NCBI GenBank assembly: GCA_947172415.1
Contig: OX359198.1
Coordinates: 2,015,401 to 2,079,400, forward strand
DNA length: 64,000 nt
Direction: 5' to 3'
Source: Chondrosia reniformis
Lineage: Eukaryota; Porifera; Demospongiae; Chondrillida; Chondrillidae
Shown: one piece after another, positions 9,445 through 22,153 of the stretch
Position numbering within the stretch: the stretch's first letter is position 1
How the letters are laid out: every line of letters begins with the position of its first letter
Program-made: the position numbers and the translations under genes
The notes under the pieces: model-generated
Databases searched by the model: none
What the model was told of the DNA's origin: nothing
What the model saw: the letters and a program-made list of their open reading frames with translations, nothing else

Positions 9445-11232
9445 TTTTTTAACTGCTTCTTTTCTGTAATGGCTCAATAAATAATGCAATATACGTACAT
9501 TATGATAACATAAAACTAAATATTGTAAATGATAGGGTCAGATCAATACTTTGATGTTAAGTTTATATGATGTCAACATGATGGTTATATAGCATAAATA
9601 ATCAAAATGGAGGGAAGTAACCAAATTTAAACAGCAACACGTGCTTCACCGACAACCAGATCAGTGGACATAGGAAATTGAGGAATTAGGTTTCGCCTTG
9701 ATTGAGAGCTACGGATGCAGAGGATCGATGATCGCAGTAGAAAATGACAAATGGCATCTGAGCCACCCCATCACTGTACTATAAGACTGTTGACGTTTTT
9801 CATTCAGTAATGAAGCCAGTCTGCTGTAGAAGATTGATCTGAAGTGTTTGTTAAGGCTATAGTAAGGGATGGACAAAGTGAGTGGATATTCAAAAGAGCA
9901 GTTTGACGGTAGCACTCTCAGGAATATATCTTGTGATGAAGACAAGTATCATGTATAACTCACTTGTACAGGCTGATGGTTTGGTTGGGGTTTTTAGTAA
10001 ATTAAAGGCATTTGTTGCATCCACAAACAAAACACCCTCAGCTGGGATCTTTAAATATAGCTCTCATTGAATGAACACCAATTTCGCACACAATTGAATG
10101 GTGCCCGCCAATTCTTTGATTTTCTCATGTATGACAGAAATGATAGCTTTGCTGATAATTTGTCTGGACACTACACCAATGCCAATAGGTCTCACGCCTG
10201 GCATTTTGTCCAGAGCAATCAATCTGCAGGCTGTGAGACTGCTCAAATCATTCGGATCGACATATGTGGTGGCAATTTTCTTTTGCTACGAGTGCAAGAT
10301 TTGTGCAAAGGTCGCCGAAGGCATTCTGAAAGTAGGTGCATATCCTCTTCCAGAAACCAGCATCAGCTCCAGATGGTCCTGCGCCCCCATGTCAAAATGC
10401 GCCAGATGCGTGTGTCTCACGCATCTGGCGTGAGACACACGCATTTGACTGTCATGTCACGCTCACACACATATCTGTGCCAGATCTCACGCCTTTTCCT
10501 GATTCTCACTCACTGTCACACTCACTCTAGTCTCCCCAGCAGGCAGATCAGCCATACAGGCTGATGGGGCTATTCCTTGGCTGTGGAGTATATATCTTTA
10601 AATTCTTGTCGATGATCTATCCGTATCCCATTTATTACGACTTATAGACTCATGATCTAGCAGTAATCCGTAAGCGCAGCAGCGCTTTCTCCTCCATTTT
10701 CTAATTGATGACGTAATGTATGGTATTAGCCATCTAATGTTAACAGTAAGGGTATTGAGGGAAATGTATGCGAGCGTAGTGAGCGAAATTTTTTTTTGAA
10801 ATCTCACGCATTTTTGGGCAGTCTCACTCATTTCTTGAGAAAGTCTCACGCATGCTCTAAGCCTAGCCTTGACAGGTCTGCATTCATTGGCAGTGCCATT
10901 TTCCGAATGGACTCTACATCAATACAGTCAAATACAACTGGGTGAAAATCTCTTTCTTGTTCAAGTAGGACAGCATTAGGGTTAACTTTGCTCCCATACA
11001 GCAGTTTGAAGTCCATTATTGACACAGGAACAACTCTGTCATCGACCACGTGTGCAGCATAAGCAGAGGCATTTTCAATCAAACAAATCAAGCAGGAACG
11101 GAGGATGACCCTTAGGATCTTGATCAAAGCGTACAAGACAAATTGGACAGGATTTTGACGATGAAAGAAGGGAATATTCAACAAGCGCCAATCACTGTGT
11201 TGGTAGCCATTTTGTTTAATCATACTCTCATG
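9445..11232 (-). mobile_element. Reverse-transcriptase element remnant, copy 1 (interrupted)
   Basis: The flanks AGATGAAG at 9437-9444 and 11233-11240 look like an 8-bp target duplication. On the minus strand the 5' part contains FKLLYGSKVNPNAVL, later LIALDKMPGVRPIGIG (reverse-transcriptase finger/palm region) and, near the 3' end, FYSRLASLLNEKRQQSYSTV and MGWLRCHLSFS. The same order is in copies 2 and 3. This reverse-transcriptase family is widespread in marine invertebrates, but I cannot place it in a named clade. Frames are broken. Copy 1 is about 450 bp longer than the others because of an insertion at about 10388-10900. Confidence 0.65.
10388..10900. mobile_element. Insertion in the reverse-transcriptase remnant, rich in TGCGTGAGA motifs
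   Basis: Copies 2 and 3 run straight from the CCTGCACCCC side to GCACCATTTTCC, while copy 1 has about 500 extra bases. The insert carries repeated TGCGTGAGA/TCTCACGCA motifs at both ends and a strong overlapping hairpin at 10400-10444. No coding frame was recognised. Probably a non-autonomous transposon; exact ends are unclear because flanking bases also changed. Confidence 0.5.
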
Positions 11233-11240
11233 AGATGAAG

Positions 11241-11431
11241 TGGCCAACTACATTATATTTAATCTTCTACCATTTTTTCTATACATTTAGTCATCATTTT
11301 TCATTAATAGCTTAATTTATAGCTACACTGCAGTTTTTTTGTTAAAGTAAAGTGTTCTAAACTGTATACTGTCCACAGGTGTGGGTGAATGTACTACATG
11401 TTTGTACTGATAAGATCTGTTATAACCTCTA
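11241..11431. other. 3' flank of C4
   Basis: Carries the recurrent blocks TTCATTAATAGCT(C/T)AATTTA and CACAGGTGTGGGTG that lie just 3' of nearly all the collagen loci; probably 3' UTR. Confidence 0.5.
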
Positions 11432-12689
11432 TTACTGAGTACAGACTGCACATGTAAGTAGTTTGTTAGTTTCATAAGGTGGACATGGAAGACCATTACA
11501 GACAGCTCTCATGAAGTAGACAACAGCCGGGTTAGTGTTAGCTCCACTTCCTGGAACAGGTTCTGATGTTTCATCTACACAGATTGTTGATTTTCTTCCT
11601 GGATGACCACTAATCTCAGCTTCACTCATCAGATATCCTGAATATTCTCTATTCCAGTCAGACGGACATTCATAACGAGCTGGTATCATTATCATCTTTG
11701 ATCTTGTACTGACACTGCAGAGAACACATGGCATGTCAGCTTGGTATAAATGTCTAAGAAGTGAAGTTCTACCTTCATCTAGGTCATACTCGACTCCATA
11801 TAATTCTGGCAAATGCACATAAGAGCTGTAATAGTTCTTGTACTGAGGTGTTTCTGGTAGACAGAGATAATCACTTGTTCCACCTTTAGCACTCCATTGT
11901 GATCCAGCAGCTCTACCATGATAGACTCTATCAGCTCCATTTGGACAAGCAGTCCTCCCCCACCTAATATAGACCACACCACTTGATCCCATGTCTCCTT
12001 TAGGACCTGTCATTCCCTTTTCTCCAATATCACCTTTCAATCCTTTCTCACCAGGAACACTAGGAGAAGCTGGGGGACCATCACGCCCATCTCTCCCGGG
12101 ATTACCATCTCCCCCTGGATTACCATCTCTCCCTGGATTACCATCTCTCCCTGGATTACCGTCCCTTCCATTAGTTCCAGGTTGTCCATCTCGTCCATCT
12201 CTTCCTGGTGCTCCCATCTTCACATTCTCACATCTTTCTGTATCAGTAGACTGTCTCTTCTTTAGAACATGATCAGTGAATGTTTGACCTAAAACATGTC
12301 ATGAAAGTGCTAACTTTAAGGACTTAACAGAATGTGTAAAGGCCTGTCATTATAAAGTGTTTGTTTATTGTTAGAACATTACAACTCAGTAGCAGTATGG
12401 AGCCATATTCAATAATATCTGTATTTTCTTCATTTTTGGATACATGTTTCCTCCTAATGTTTAATATAAGCTTACCACTTTCTGAGGTTTTGGGTTGTAT
12501 GTTTGATTGCTTAGAGATTGGTGAAGTTCCTTCAGTTGTGACAGTAGCAGTCTGAGGTCTGTTGATGGTAGTCTTGATGTGGTTGATTTCTTGTTGCATC
12601 CAAAATATGAATATTCCTTCCATGATAACAGCTCCTGTTAACAGTAGAAGAGCTGTAGTAACAGCCACACTAGTAGTCTTGGCAGACAT
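11432..12689 (-). CDS. C4: membrane-anchored short-chain collagen
   Basis: Exon 1 is 12689..12476 and exon 2 is 12288..11432 (187-bp intron, donor G|GTAAGC), giving 356 aa. It has the longer, second type of stalk (SPISKQSNIQPKTSES), also found in C6, C8 and C14-C17. The anchor reads GAVIMEGIFIFW. The 26 triplets include a run of GNPGRD-type repeats and a doubly imperfect GPPASPSVP break before GEK. Variable loops are QWS, YVH, DEGRTSLLRHLYQAD, EAEISGHPG and NTNPAVVYF. All domain Cys are present. Confidence 0.88.
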
Positions 12690-13030
12690 TTTACATGTAG
12701 CTAAGTATACTGTGGTTGGGGTAATACCCTCATACCTTTACTATATATAGAAACCCATAAATCTAGTTTATTTTCAATTTTTTGGTAAGTTATGATGTAA
12801 ACTTACGTAGTTATTGAAAACTCTGTTTACTCAGATACATACAACACATTTGAAATAACATTAAATTCTCCAGGATTTTATTTCTAGGAATTCAATTTAG
12901 AAAGTGTAGAGCTGTGAATGTCCAATAATATAGCAACATATAAACAGTATTGTGTTACAATAACAAAACAAAGTCATAAGTCATGTGATTGGAGTAACTG
13001 AAACCCAAATACATATGTACATGAAGTCCT
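12690..13030. repeat. Upstream flank of C4, shared with C3 and C8
   Basis: Contains the C4 TATA box (12741-12750) and the dyad element (12718-12728). The sequence to about 13030 follows the C3 and C8 upstream regions closely, then diverges. Confidence 0.6.
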
Positions 13031-14160
13031 CATGTTACCGTTGATATTTTTAGCAATCCAGTCTAGCAATGAAATTTCCACACTCTAGACTTATGGTGTA
13101 GATGGTGATTCAGTAATTTGTACTTTTATGGTAATGAAAATGTAAAGATCTTAATCAACTGGAGGAATGCAGAGTCTCTCCACATGATCATAAAATTGGC
13201 AGCTGCTGGTGGGAGTCATACACCAGCACAATAACACTATGGCAGGACACTGCCTCACAGATCCACTGATGTTCACTATGCCAGGTAGCTCTATGGAACT
13301 GTTGTTTGAAGCAAGGTTGAATGGACATTTTGTTGCAAACGTTCTCAACAAAGGACATCACACTGGTGTACAGGAGTCATGTTTCACAAAGGAGATATGG
13401 ACATTAGACAAATGTGTCACCTACTGTACAGTGAGGTGGGAAGGCAGCACAAATAGGAATTGGTAATGCCTTTAATTCCGAGGTGTACAAACATTAAATA
13501 GCTGGGAGGCTATCTCAGGCTACCTCATGATAGCTACATTCCACTCTCCTTTTGGTAGGCCTCACATTCTGTCTACATACATTCTACCAAGAAACTGAGA
13601 TTGCTGAGAAGGACATGTTCTGTCTAAAGCTTTAGTTAAAGATGCCCTACCTAAGTGTAATTGTGTCCTGCTACTGCCTGATCTGAATGCACCTGTAGGA
13701 CCAAGCCCCAAAGGATCAGAGTTTATGAGTAGTAATGTTTGTAAGCTACTAGGCAGATGCATGGCATCGTGGGGGCGAGCCTTCACTTAGCCAGGAGTCA
13801 TTGTGGGTGCCGTATCGCAAGAGCAGTCGAAAAGACAGTGGAACCAAGTGGTTTGATGGGCAAATAATGGATGACAAGAAAGTAGCAGGATGGGTTTCTT
13901 TTGATCCAAAGTTACTGAGTACGTCACTTTAGTGACATCTTTTAAGAGCAGCTCGTAAACAAACCGTTGTGAATTGGCTGTAGCTATGTCAATTAGTGGC
14001 AGAATGCAGTATCGTTTGTGTGGGTGTTGAATTAAAGGATTGACTGCCAAGTTGTGTTCGTTTCCTTCAATTGTCGTGTCATGTCAACAGTGAACGGGAA
14101 CCATTTTCGTTAGGACGTACGGCACATATATATACAGATATTAACGTATATACAGACAAA
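13031..14160. other. Single-copy insert in the array, unrecognised
   Basis: This block has no counterpart elsewhere in the window. Short frames exist on both strands (a plus frame at 13209-13466 and minus frames at 13562-13786 and 13787-14050). The last two abut, with a stop between them, and could be parts of one decayed ORF. I recognise no domain in any of them. GC content is somewhat higher than the surroundings. Possibly an unknown transposon fragment. Confidence 0.4.
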
Positions 14161-14548
14161 ATCGCCATTCAACTCGTCAGTGTAACTTTTGTCTTGAAGT
14201 CTTTAAGACATCCTTACAACTAAACAATCAAATATTTGAGTTAGAAACTTTCAAAACTTTCTATCCTGATCCTTAAGCATCTACGTACATACACAGCATG
14301 TCCTTGTTATCCTTAAAAAAGGTGGTACTCATAGTGACATTAAGATAAAGTGGCCAACCACATTATATCAGAGAGTAAGGTAGTATATCTTTAATATACT
14401 GCCATTTTTTCTACATTAAGGCATTGGTTTTCATTTATAGCTCAATTTATAGCTACACTACAGTTTTATGATAAAGTGTTCTAAACTGTATGGTGTCCAC
14501 AGGTGTGGGTGCATGTACTACAGGTTTATGGGTCTGTTATAACCTCTA
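14161..14548. other. 3' flank of C5
   Basis: Begins with a decayed spacer copy (ACTTTCTATCCTGAT), then CTTGTTATCCTT and the 3' UTR-like blocks found beside other loci. Confidence 0.5.
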
Positions 14549-15870
14549 TTACTGAGTACAGACTGCACATGTAAGTAGTTTGTTAGCTTCATAAGGTGGA
14601 CATGGAAGACCATTACAGACAGCTCTCATAAAATAGACAACAGCTGGGTCAGTGTTAGCTCCACTTCCTGGAACAGCTTCAGATGTTTCATCTACACAGA
14701 TTGTAGATTTACTTCCTTCATGAGCATAATATTCAAGATCACTCATCAGATATCCTGAATATTCTCTATTCCAGTCAGATGGACACTCATAACGAGCTGG
14801 TATCATTATCATCTTTGATCTTGTACTGACACTGCAGAGAACACATGGCATGTCAGCTTGGTCTAAATGTCTAAAAGGTGAAGTTCCACCTCCACCTAGA
14901 TCATACTCAACTCCATATAATTCTGGTAAATACACAATGGAGCTGTAATAGTTCTTATACTGAGGTATTTCTGGTAGACAGAGATAATCACTTGTTCCTC
15001 CTTTTGTGTTGTAATGTGATCCAGCAGCTCTACCATGATAGACTCTATCAACTCCATTTGGACAAGTAGTCCTCCCCCACCTAATATAGACTACACCACT
15101 TGATCCCATGTCTCCTTTAGGACCTGTTATTCCCTTTTCTCCAATATCACCTTTCAACCCTTTCTCACCAGGAGTACCAGGAGCAGCTGGGGGACCATCA
15201 CGTCCATCTCTCCCTGGATTGCCATCTCTCCCAGGATTACCATCCCTTCCAGAAGGTCCTGTTGATCCTTGTAAACCATTAGCTCCAGGAGCTCCACTAG
15301 TTCCAGGTTGTCCATCTCGTCCATCTCTTCCTGGAGCTCCCATCTTCACATTCTCACATCTTTCTGTATCAGTAGATTGTCTCTTCTTTAGAACATGATC
15401 AGTGAATGTTAGACCTATGTGACAAATTGTAATATTGAGTTGTTTTTATCTAATAGATAGGCTAATGGCCAATAGCCTATATAGTTGGCTAACAGATTTG
15501 TATATATATTGATATATACATTGATTGATATACGTATAAGGTATACGTAGGTTACGCAAGATATAATCATGATATTGATATACAAATTTGCATCAGAAAG
15601 ATATTTTATGATGTTCATATGGACATAATATAATGGTATGACATTCACACTAGAAGTTTGTTTACCTGTTTTAGAAGCACTGGGTTGTATCACAGAAGTG
15701 CTACTTGTTCCTTCACTTGTGACAGTAGCAGTCTGAGGTCTGTTGATAGTAGTCTTGATGTAGTTGATTTCTTGTTGCATCCAAAATATGAATATTCCTT
15801 CAATGATAACAGCTCCTGTTAAAAGTAGAAGAGCTGTAGTAACAGCCACACTAGTAGTCTTGGCAGACAT
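14549..15870 (-). CDS. C5: membrane-anchored short-chain collagen, partial twin of C1
   Basis: Exon 1 is 15870..15666 and exon 2 is 15414..14549 (251-bp intron), giving 356 aa. Exon 1, intron, collagen (27 triplets) and the start of the C-terminal domain through HYNTKGGTSD are nearly identical to C1, 13,097 bases away. After that point the two diverge: here CLPEIPQYKN, IVY, GGGGTSPFRHLDQAD and DLEYYAHEG. The loop after EYDL (GGGGTSPF) and the DLEYY loop are the most divergent of the array. Exon 2 starts GLTFT rather than GQTFT. All Cys are kept, so the gene looks functional. Confidence 0.87.
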
Positions 15871-15895
15871 TTTGGGAATATCTTCAAGGATAGTG

Positions 15896-15919
15896 TATAC
15901 TGTGGTTGGGGTAATACCC
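15896..15919 (-). promoter_or_regulatory. C5 proximal dyad element
   Basis: Identical in sequence and position to the element at 2799-2822, as expected from the C1/C5 duplication. Confidence 0.5.
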
Positions 15920-16833
15920 TTTATTCCTTACTATGAATCTATTTACACATTTGGGCAGGTATCACCTAAAATTACTTTTTAAAGGCCTTACCTAATACCT
16001 TCTATTTCACATAAATAATGCCATTTTCTATGAAATAGATTAAGAAAGCCTAGCACTGTGAATGTCCAAAGTAAGAGAGTGTATTTCTAAATAAAAAACA
16101 TTTGTATGGTATTATGTTAAAACAAAATAATAAGTTTTATTTGGGAAATGATATGTTGATCAGATCATGGATACCTCATGGTATTGGTACGTATACGATT
16201 CAGACCAAGCTGACCGTCTGAAATAGTGAATAGCTAGGTTGTACATTTTAAGGTTTGGGGATGAAAAGTGCACGCTTTTACAAGATTGTACGTAGCTGCA
16301 AAGTACCATAAATTACCCTAAAGGACCAACGGAAGGACTGGAAACAGATTGGAGAGCACTAGCATTAACTGCTGATGAGCACCTCAATGTTAGCTATTAA
16401 AGCAAGAGGCAGATAGATACTGCCTTTATAACAGTAATGTGTATATACAAGTACTGTATAATACTGATGGGCTGTGGAGTGTAGAGGCACGAGAGGTGTA
16501 GAAGGCAAGTGTGGAGGGAAATACTACAATATGCCAGTATGCATGGAAAAGCTCTTTCAAAATAGTAAAAAGAAGCACTACGTATGTCTATGTATGTGTA
16601 TAATGGTGTAGGTTAGTTCCTGTTTTAAGTCTTTCTTTACTGAATAATTTTTATAATAATAAAAATATCATTTATAATCTCAAATCCTGGCCCTACAAAC
16701 TCCTCTATTCCTGTTTGTAAGTTATAAATACCTTTCGTGTTGAATTCTTCAAGACATCCTTTACAAATGGAACAATTAAAATTTTGAGATGGAACACTCA
16801 AAACTTTCTATCCTGATGCATGCATAACTATGT
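15920..16833. repeat. Duplicate of the C1 upstream spacer
   Basis: Matches 2823-3739 with only scattered substitutions and a small indel, including the Cys-cluster frame at about 16665-16805. Confidence 0.75.
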
Positions 16834-17820
16834 TGGAGTCCTGTTTGACCAGCTATATAGATGGCCAACACCACAACTGTATTCCAATACAGTAGTGAGG
16901 AATCTTAGCCGTAGAATCCTGTCGGACAATGAAAAGAGAGTACTCACCCTCAGTTTGAACTTTGCCATTGCCCCCAGACGTATATATTCCCTACGAGGAC
17001 ATCAATGTTGGGACTGAAGCAGCTTGTAGACAATTGAAGCATAAAGAGGCTTTCCTGCTTAGAAAACAAGAGAGCAACGCTTTGCATAGACCAAAACCTC
17101 TGAAGCATAACATGGACAGAGGACTAAGACACTCATTCAAGGCCCTTTAGAAGGACAATAGCATGGTTATCCTTCCAGTTGATAAAGATCATGAACAGAA
17201 CGGACTACCAAAAAAAGATACTGTACCTTTTTAACGACCCCACCTACAAACTGCTTAAGAAAGATTCTATCACTGGAGTATAGAGAAAAAAGATCTCAGT
17301 AGCATCTGTTAAGCCCAGAATGTGGATCGGATAACAACACATTTGTACTATGGCCACATGATGATAGACAGCTTAAGACCTTCCATCAGCATCTTCATCC
17401 TTACATCAACTTCATAATGGAGGGGAAAACTACCAATCAAATTCAGTTTCTTGATGTATCCGTCGGAAACAGTGGAGGTATGTTCCAAACTGAGGTATAC
17501 AGGAAACCTAGGCATACAGATAGGTATAAACATTACTTCTAACACTACCATCCAACAGTGGATACTGGAACTATCCTCTGCCTGAGAAGGAGAACCGAGA
17601 AGGTATGCACTGATGAGACCAAGAGAAGGGAGCTGCACTATCTCAGAAGGACCTTCCGGGCTAATGGTTACCCTAGCAACATCATCACATGTGCCTTAGG
17701 ACAACAGACCACAACAGAGGACAGTGTTGTACATACAACAAAAGAGACACTGAAGACTCTATATCTCCCATATGTTAGTGTGTGAATCCATCGAGAGGGT
17801 CTGCAGCAGTATCCTTCTAA
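16834..17820 (+). mobile_element. Penelope-like retroelement remnant B
   Basis: Closely follows remnant A, with the same internal deletion and the same in-frame stop in place of Glu (GGAGTATAGAG). The 3' part keeps VYRKPRHTDR, LRRRTEKVCTDET and LRRTFRANGYPSNIIT. It has a single LPYV unit with no minisatellite, then a truncated end at GTGTGTGAATCCATCG. Confidence 0.75.
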
Positions 17821-18093
17821 GGCTGTTATCCAATCTGATAACGCTCTACTATACTATATGTATGTCCTTGTTATCCTTATAAAGGTACATGTAGTGAAAT
17901 GACATTAAGATAAAGTGGCCAACCACATTATATCTTTAATCTACTGCCATTTTCTATCCATTTAGTCATCAGTTTTCATTAATAGCTCAATTTATAGCTA
18001 CACTGCAGTTTTATGATAAAGCGTTCTAAACTGTATGGTGTCCACAGTTGTGGATGCATGTACTACATGTTTGTGGGTCTGTTATAACCTCTA

Positions 18094-19306
18094 TTACTGA
18101 GTACAGACTGCACATGTAAGTAGTTTGTTAGCTTCATAAGGTGGACATGGAAGACCATTACAGACAGCTCTCATGAAACATACAACAGCCGGGTTAGTGT
18201 TAGCTCCACTTCCTGGAACAGGTTCTGATGTTTCATCTACACAGATTGTAGATTTTCTTCCTTCATCACCATTACCTTCAGCTTGACTCATCAGATATCC
18301 TGAATATTCTATATTCCAGTCAGATGGACATTCATAACGAGCTGGTATCATTATCATCTTTGATCTTGTACTGACACTGCAGAAAACACATGGCATGTCA
18401 GCTTCGTACACCTGCCTGAGGAGTGAAGTTCCACCATTATCTAGATCATACTCAACTCCGTATAATTCTGGCAAATACACAACAGAGCTGTAATAGTTCT
18501 TATACTGAGGTGTTTCTGGTAGACAGAGATGATCACTTGTTCCTCCTTTTGTATTCCATCGTGATCCAGCTGCTCTACCATAATAGACTGTATCAGCTCC
18601 ATCTGGACAAGTAGTCCTCCCCCACCTGATATAGACCACACCACTTGATGCCATGTCTCCTTTAGGACCTATCATTCCCTTTTCTCCAATATCACCTTTC
18701 AATCCTTTCTCACCAGGAGTACCAGGAGCAGCTGAGGGACCATCACGTCCATCTCTACCTGGACTGCCATCTGTCCCTGGATTACCGTCCCTTCCATTAG
18801 CTCCAGGTTGTCCATCTCGTCCATCTCTTCCTGGTGGTCCCATCTTTACATTCTCACACCTTTCTGTATCAGTAGACTGTCTCTTCTTTAGAACATGACC
18901 AGTGAATGTTTGACCTAAAACATGTCACGAAAGTACTAATTTTAAAGGACTTAACAGAATATGTAAAGGCCTGTCATTATAAAGTGTTTGTTTATTGTTA
19001 GAATATTACAACTCAGTAAATAAATTCAATAAATATCTGTGTTTTCTTCATTTTGGGATGCCTTTTACTCCTAATGTTTAATATAAGCTCACCACTTTCG
19101 GAGGTTTTGGGTTGTATGTTTGATTGCTTAGAGATTGGTGAAGTTCCTTCAGATGTGACAGTAGCAGTCTGAAGTCTGTTGATAGTAGTCTTGATGTAGT
19201 TGATTTCTTCTTGCATCCATAATATGAATATTCCTTCAATGATAACAGCTCCTGTTAAAAGTAGAAGAGCTGTAGTAACAGCCACACTAGTAGTTTTGGC
19301 AGACAT
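18094..19306 (-). CDS. C6: membrane-anchored short-chain collagen
   Basis: Exon 1 is 19306..19093 and exon 2 is 18914..18094 (178-bp intron, donor GTGAGC), giving 344 aa. It has the SKQSNIQPKTSES stalk; the anchor reads FILWMQEEIN instead of FIFWMQQEIN. Collagen starts GPPGRD and has 22 triplets with GPSAAP and a final ASS in place of GSS. The first variable loop is RWN, the second VVY, and the later QAEGNGDEG with NTNPAVVCF is shared only with C15. CVFC replaces CVLC, keeping both Cys. The upstream dyad is imperfect (GGGTATTACC on the plus strand). Confidence 0.87.
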
Positions 19307-20276
19307 TTTGTGAATATCTACTTACATTAGCTATGTAAGTATATTGTGGTTAGGGTATTACCTTACTATAGACAATACACAAACATTTTAAAACCTTACC
19401 TAATACCTTATTCTATTTCTCATTGCTGATGCAATTTTCTATGAAACAGTTTAAGAAAGCCTAACACTGTGAATGTCAGAGCGTGTAATATAGCAACATA
19501 CTGTATGCATGATGTTATGTTACAAAACAGTTACAATGACAAAACAAAATAATAAGTTTTATTTGGGAAATAATCTGTGGATCAGATCATCGATACCTCT
19601 TGGAATTGCTGGTGCTGCAATTCAGACTATACTGACTGTCTGAAATTGTGAATAAGTTGTGCATTTTCAGGTTTGGGGATGAATAGTGCACACAAGGCTT
19701 TTACAAGATTGTAGCTGCAAAGTTACATAAATTATCCTAAAGGACCAATGGAAGATCTGGAAACAGATTGGAGAGCTAGACCTATGAGCAGCACTAGCAT
19801 CAGCTGCTGATGAGCACCTCAATGTTAGACCTAAGGCTATTAAAGCAAGAGGCGGATAGATACTGCCTTTATAACAGTGATGTGTATATACAAGTACTGT
19901 ATTATACAGATAGGCTGTGGAGTGTAGAGGCATGAGAGGTGTAGAAGGCAAGTGTGGAGGGAAATACTGCAATATGCCGAAAAGCTCTTTCTTCAATTTA
20001 AATGAGCAATACGTATACGTATGTCAACATACGTACGTATGTGTATAACTTTTTAATGGTGTCAGTTAGTTCCTGTTTTAAGTTTTTCCCTAATGAATAT
20101 TTTATTTTTATGTTTGTAAGTTATAAATGTGTTGAATTCTTCAAGACATTCTTACAACATAAACAATTATTTTTTTTAATTTGGAGCACATAAAACTTTC
20201 TATCCTGATGCTTGAGTATCATGTCCTTGCCTTGTTATCCTTATAAAGGTACATGTACTGAAATGACATCCAGATG
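19307..20276. repeat. Upstream spacer of C6
   Basis: A diverged version of the spacer at 2823-3720, ending in a block matching 8870-9083 with a decayed Cys-cluster frame. No intact gene. Confidence 0.6.
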
Positions 20277-20629
20277 CATAGGCATAGGAAGCGCTGGAGC
20301 ACCAGGGGTACGTACCCCCATCAATTCTATTTCCAGCTTATGCCCCATCAAACATTAGGTCCTTTGTGATGCTGTTGCTGCTCATATGCTTAGAAGACTT
20401 ATCCATAAAGTATTATTGAGATGAAGAATAACTTAATGATACCTTAAATGCTTTAATATCTTTGTAATTTGTTCCATAAATTCAGGAGTAATAGTTGGTG
20501 TGCTACGTGTTACAGTAATTAAATTTTGCCTTTAACACATGTTACAGAACCTAACTGGAAAAATGGCTGCACAGTGCTCGTTGTTGGAGTTGATGTGTCC
20601 CCCTCCCCATTTGCCTTACTATGCCTATG
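20277..20629. mobile_element. 353-bp inverted-repeat element, copy 2
   Basis: Same ends, length and AGATG flanks as copy 1. Position relative to the neighbouring reverse-transcriptase element is identical, so the pair was duplicated as a block. Confidence 0.7.
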
Positions 20630-20637
20630 AGATGAAG

Positions 20638-21959
20638 TTTTTTAACTGCTTCTTTTCTGTAATGGCTCAATAAATAATGCAATATACGTACATTATGATA
20701 ACATAAAACTAAATATTGTAAATGATAGGGTCAGTTGCTTTGATGTTAAGTTCATATGGTGTCAACATGATGGTTATATAGCATAAATAATCAAAATGGA
20801 GGGAAGTAACCAAATTTAAACAGCAACACGTGCTTCACCGACAACCAGATCAGTTGACTCAGGAAATTGAGGAATGAAGTTTCGCCTTGATTGAGAGCCA
20901 CGGATGCAGAGGATCAATGATCGCAGTAGAGAGAATGACAAATGGCATCTGAGCCACCCCATCACTGTACTATAAGACTGTTGACATTTTTCATTCAGTA
21001 ATGAAGCCAGTCTGCTATAGAAGATTGACCTGTTTTGATAAGTGTTTGCTAAGGCTATAGTAAGGGATGGATAAAGTGAGTGGATATTCAAAAGAGCAGT
21101 TTGACGGTACCACTCTCAGGAATATATCTTGTGATGCAGACAAGTATCATGTACTGTATAACTCACTTGTACAGGCTGATGGTTTTGTTGTTTTTTTTAG
21201 TAAACTAAAGACATTTGTTGCATCCACAAACAAAACACCCTCAGTGGTGGGATCTTTAAATATAGCTCTCATTGAGTGAACACCAATTTTGCAGCCTGCT
21301 TCTAGACCTGCACACAATTGAATGGTGCCCACCAATTCTTTGATTTCCTCATGTATGATAGAAATGATAGCTTTGCTGATAATTCGTCTGGACACTTCAC
21401 CAATGCCAATAGGTCTCACACCTGTCCAGAGCAGTCAATCTGCAGGCTGTGAGACTGCTCAAACCATTCGGATCGACATATGTGGTGGCAATTTTCTTTG
21501 CTACGAGTGCAAGACTTGTGCAAGGTCTCCGGAGGCATTCTGAAAGTAGGTGCATATCCTCTTCCAGAAACCAGCATCACCTCCGGATGGTCCTGCACCC
21601 CCTATTCGTTCGCAGCACCATTTTCCAAATGGACTCTGCGTCAATACAGTCAAATACAACTGGGTGAAAATCTCCTTGTTCAGGTAGGACAGCATTAGGG
21701 TTAACTTTGCTCCCATACAGCAGTTTGAACACGATCGTCCATTATTGACACAGGAACAATTCTGTCATCGACCACGTGTGTGGCATAAGCAGAGGCATTT
21801 TCAATCAAACAAATCAAGCAGGAACGGAGGATGACCCTTTAGGATCTTGATCAAAGCGTACAAGACAAATTGGACAGGATTTTGATGATGAAAGAAGGGA
21901 ATATTCAACAAACGCCAATCACTGTGTTGGCAACCATTTTGTTTAATCATACTCTCATG
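20638..21959 (-). mobile_element. Reverse-transcriptase element remnant, copy 2
   Basis: Contains, on the minus strand, GPSGGDAGFWKRICTYFQN, then IGIGEVSRRIISKAIISIIH, then IQLCAGLEAGCKIGVHSMRA and LFVDATNVFSLL (palm motif A region), and at the 3' end MGWLRCHLSFSLLRSLI. Lacks the insertion found in copy 1. The right-hand target copy has mutated (GTGACGAAG). Several frameshifts; no intact ORF. Confidence 0.7.
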
Positions 21960-22153
21960 TGACGAAGTGGCCAACCACATTATATCTATAATCTACTGCC
22001 ATTTTTTCTATACATTTAGTCATCATTTTTCATTAATAGCTCAATTTATAGCTACACTGCAGTTTTTTTGTTAAAGTAAAGTGTTCTAAACTGTATACTG
22101 TCCACAGGTGTGGGTGCATGTACCACATGTTTGTGGGTCTGTTATAACTACTA
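21960..22153. other. 3' flank of C7
   Basis: Same blocks as the C4 and C17 3' flanks, including TTTTTTTGTTAAAGTAAAGTG and CACAGGTGTGGGTG. Confidence 0.5.

Noticed and set aside
13209..13466. 85-codon plus-strand frame upstream of C4
   Set aside because: No similarity recognised and no sister copy; described only as part of the unique insert.
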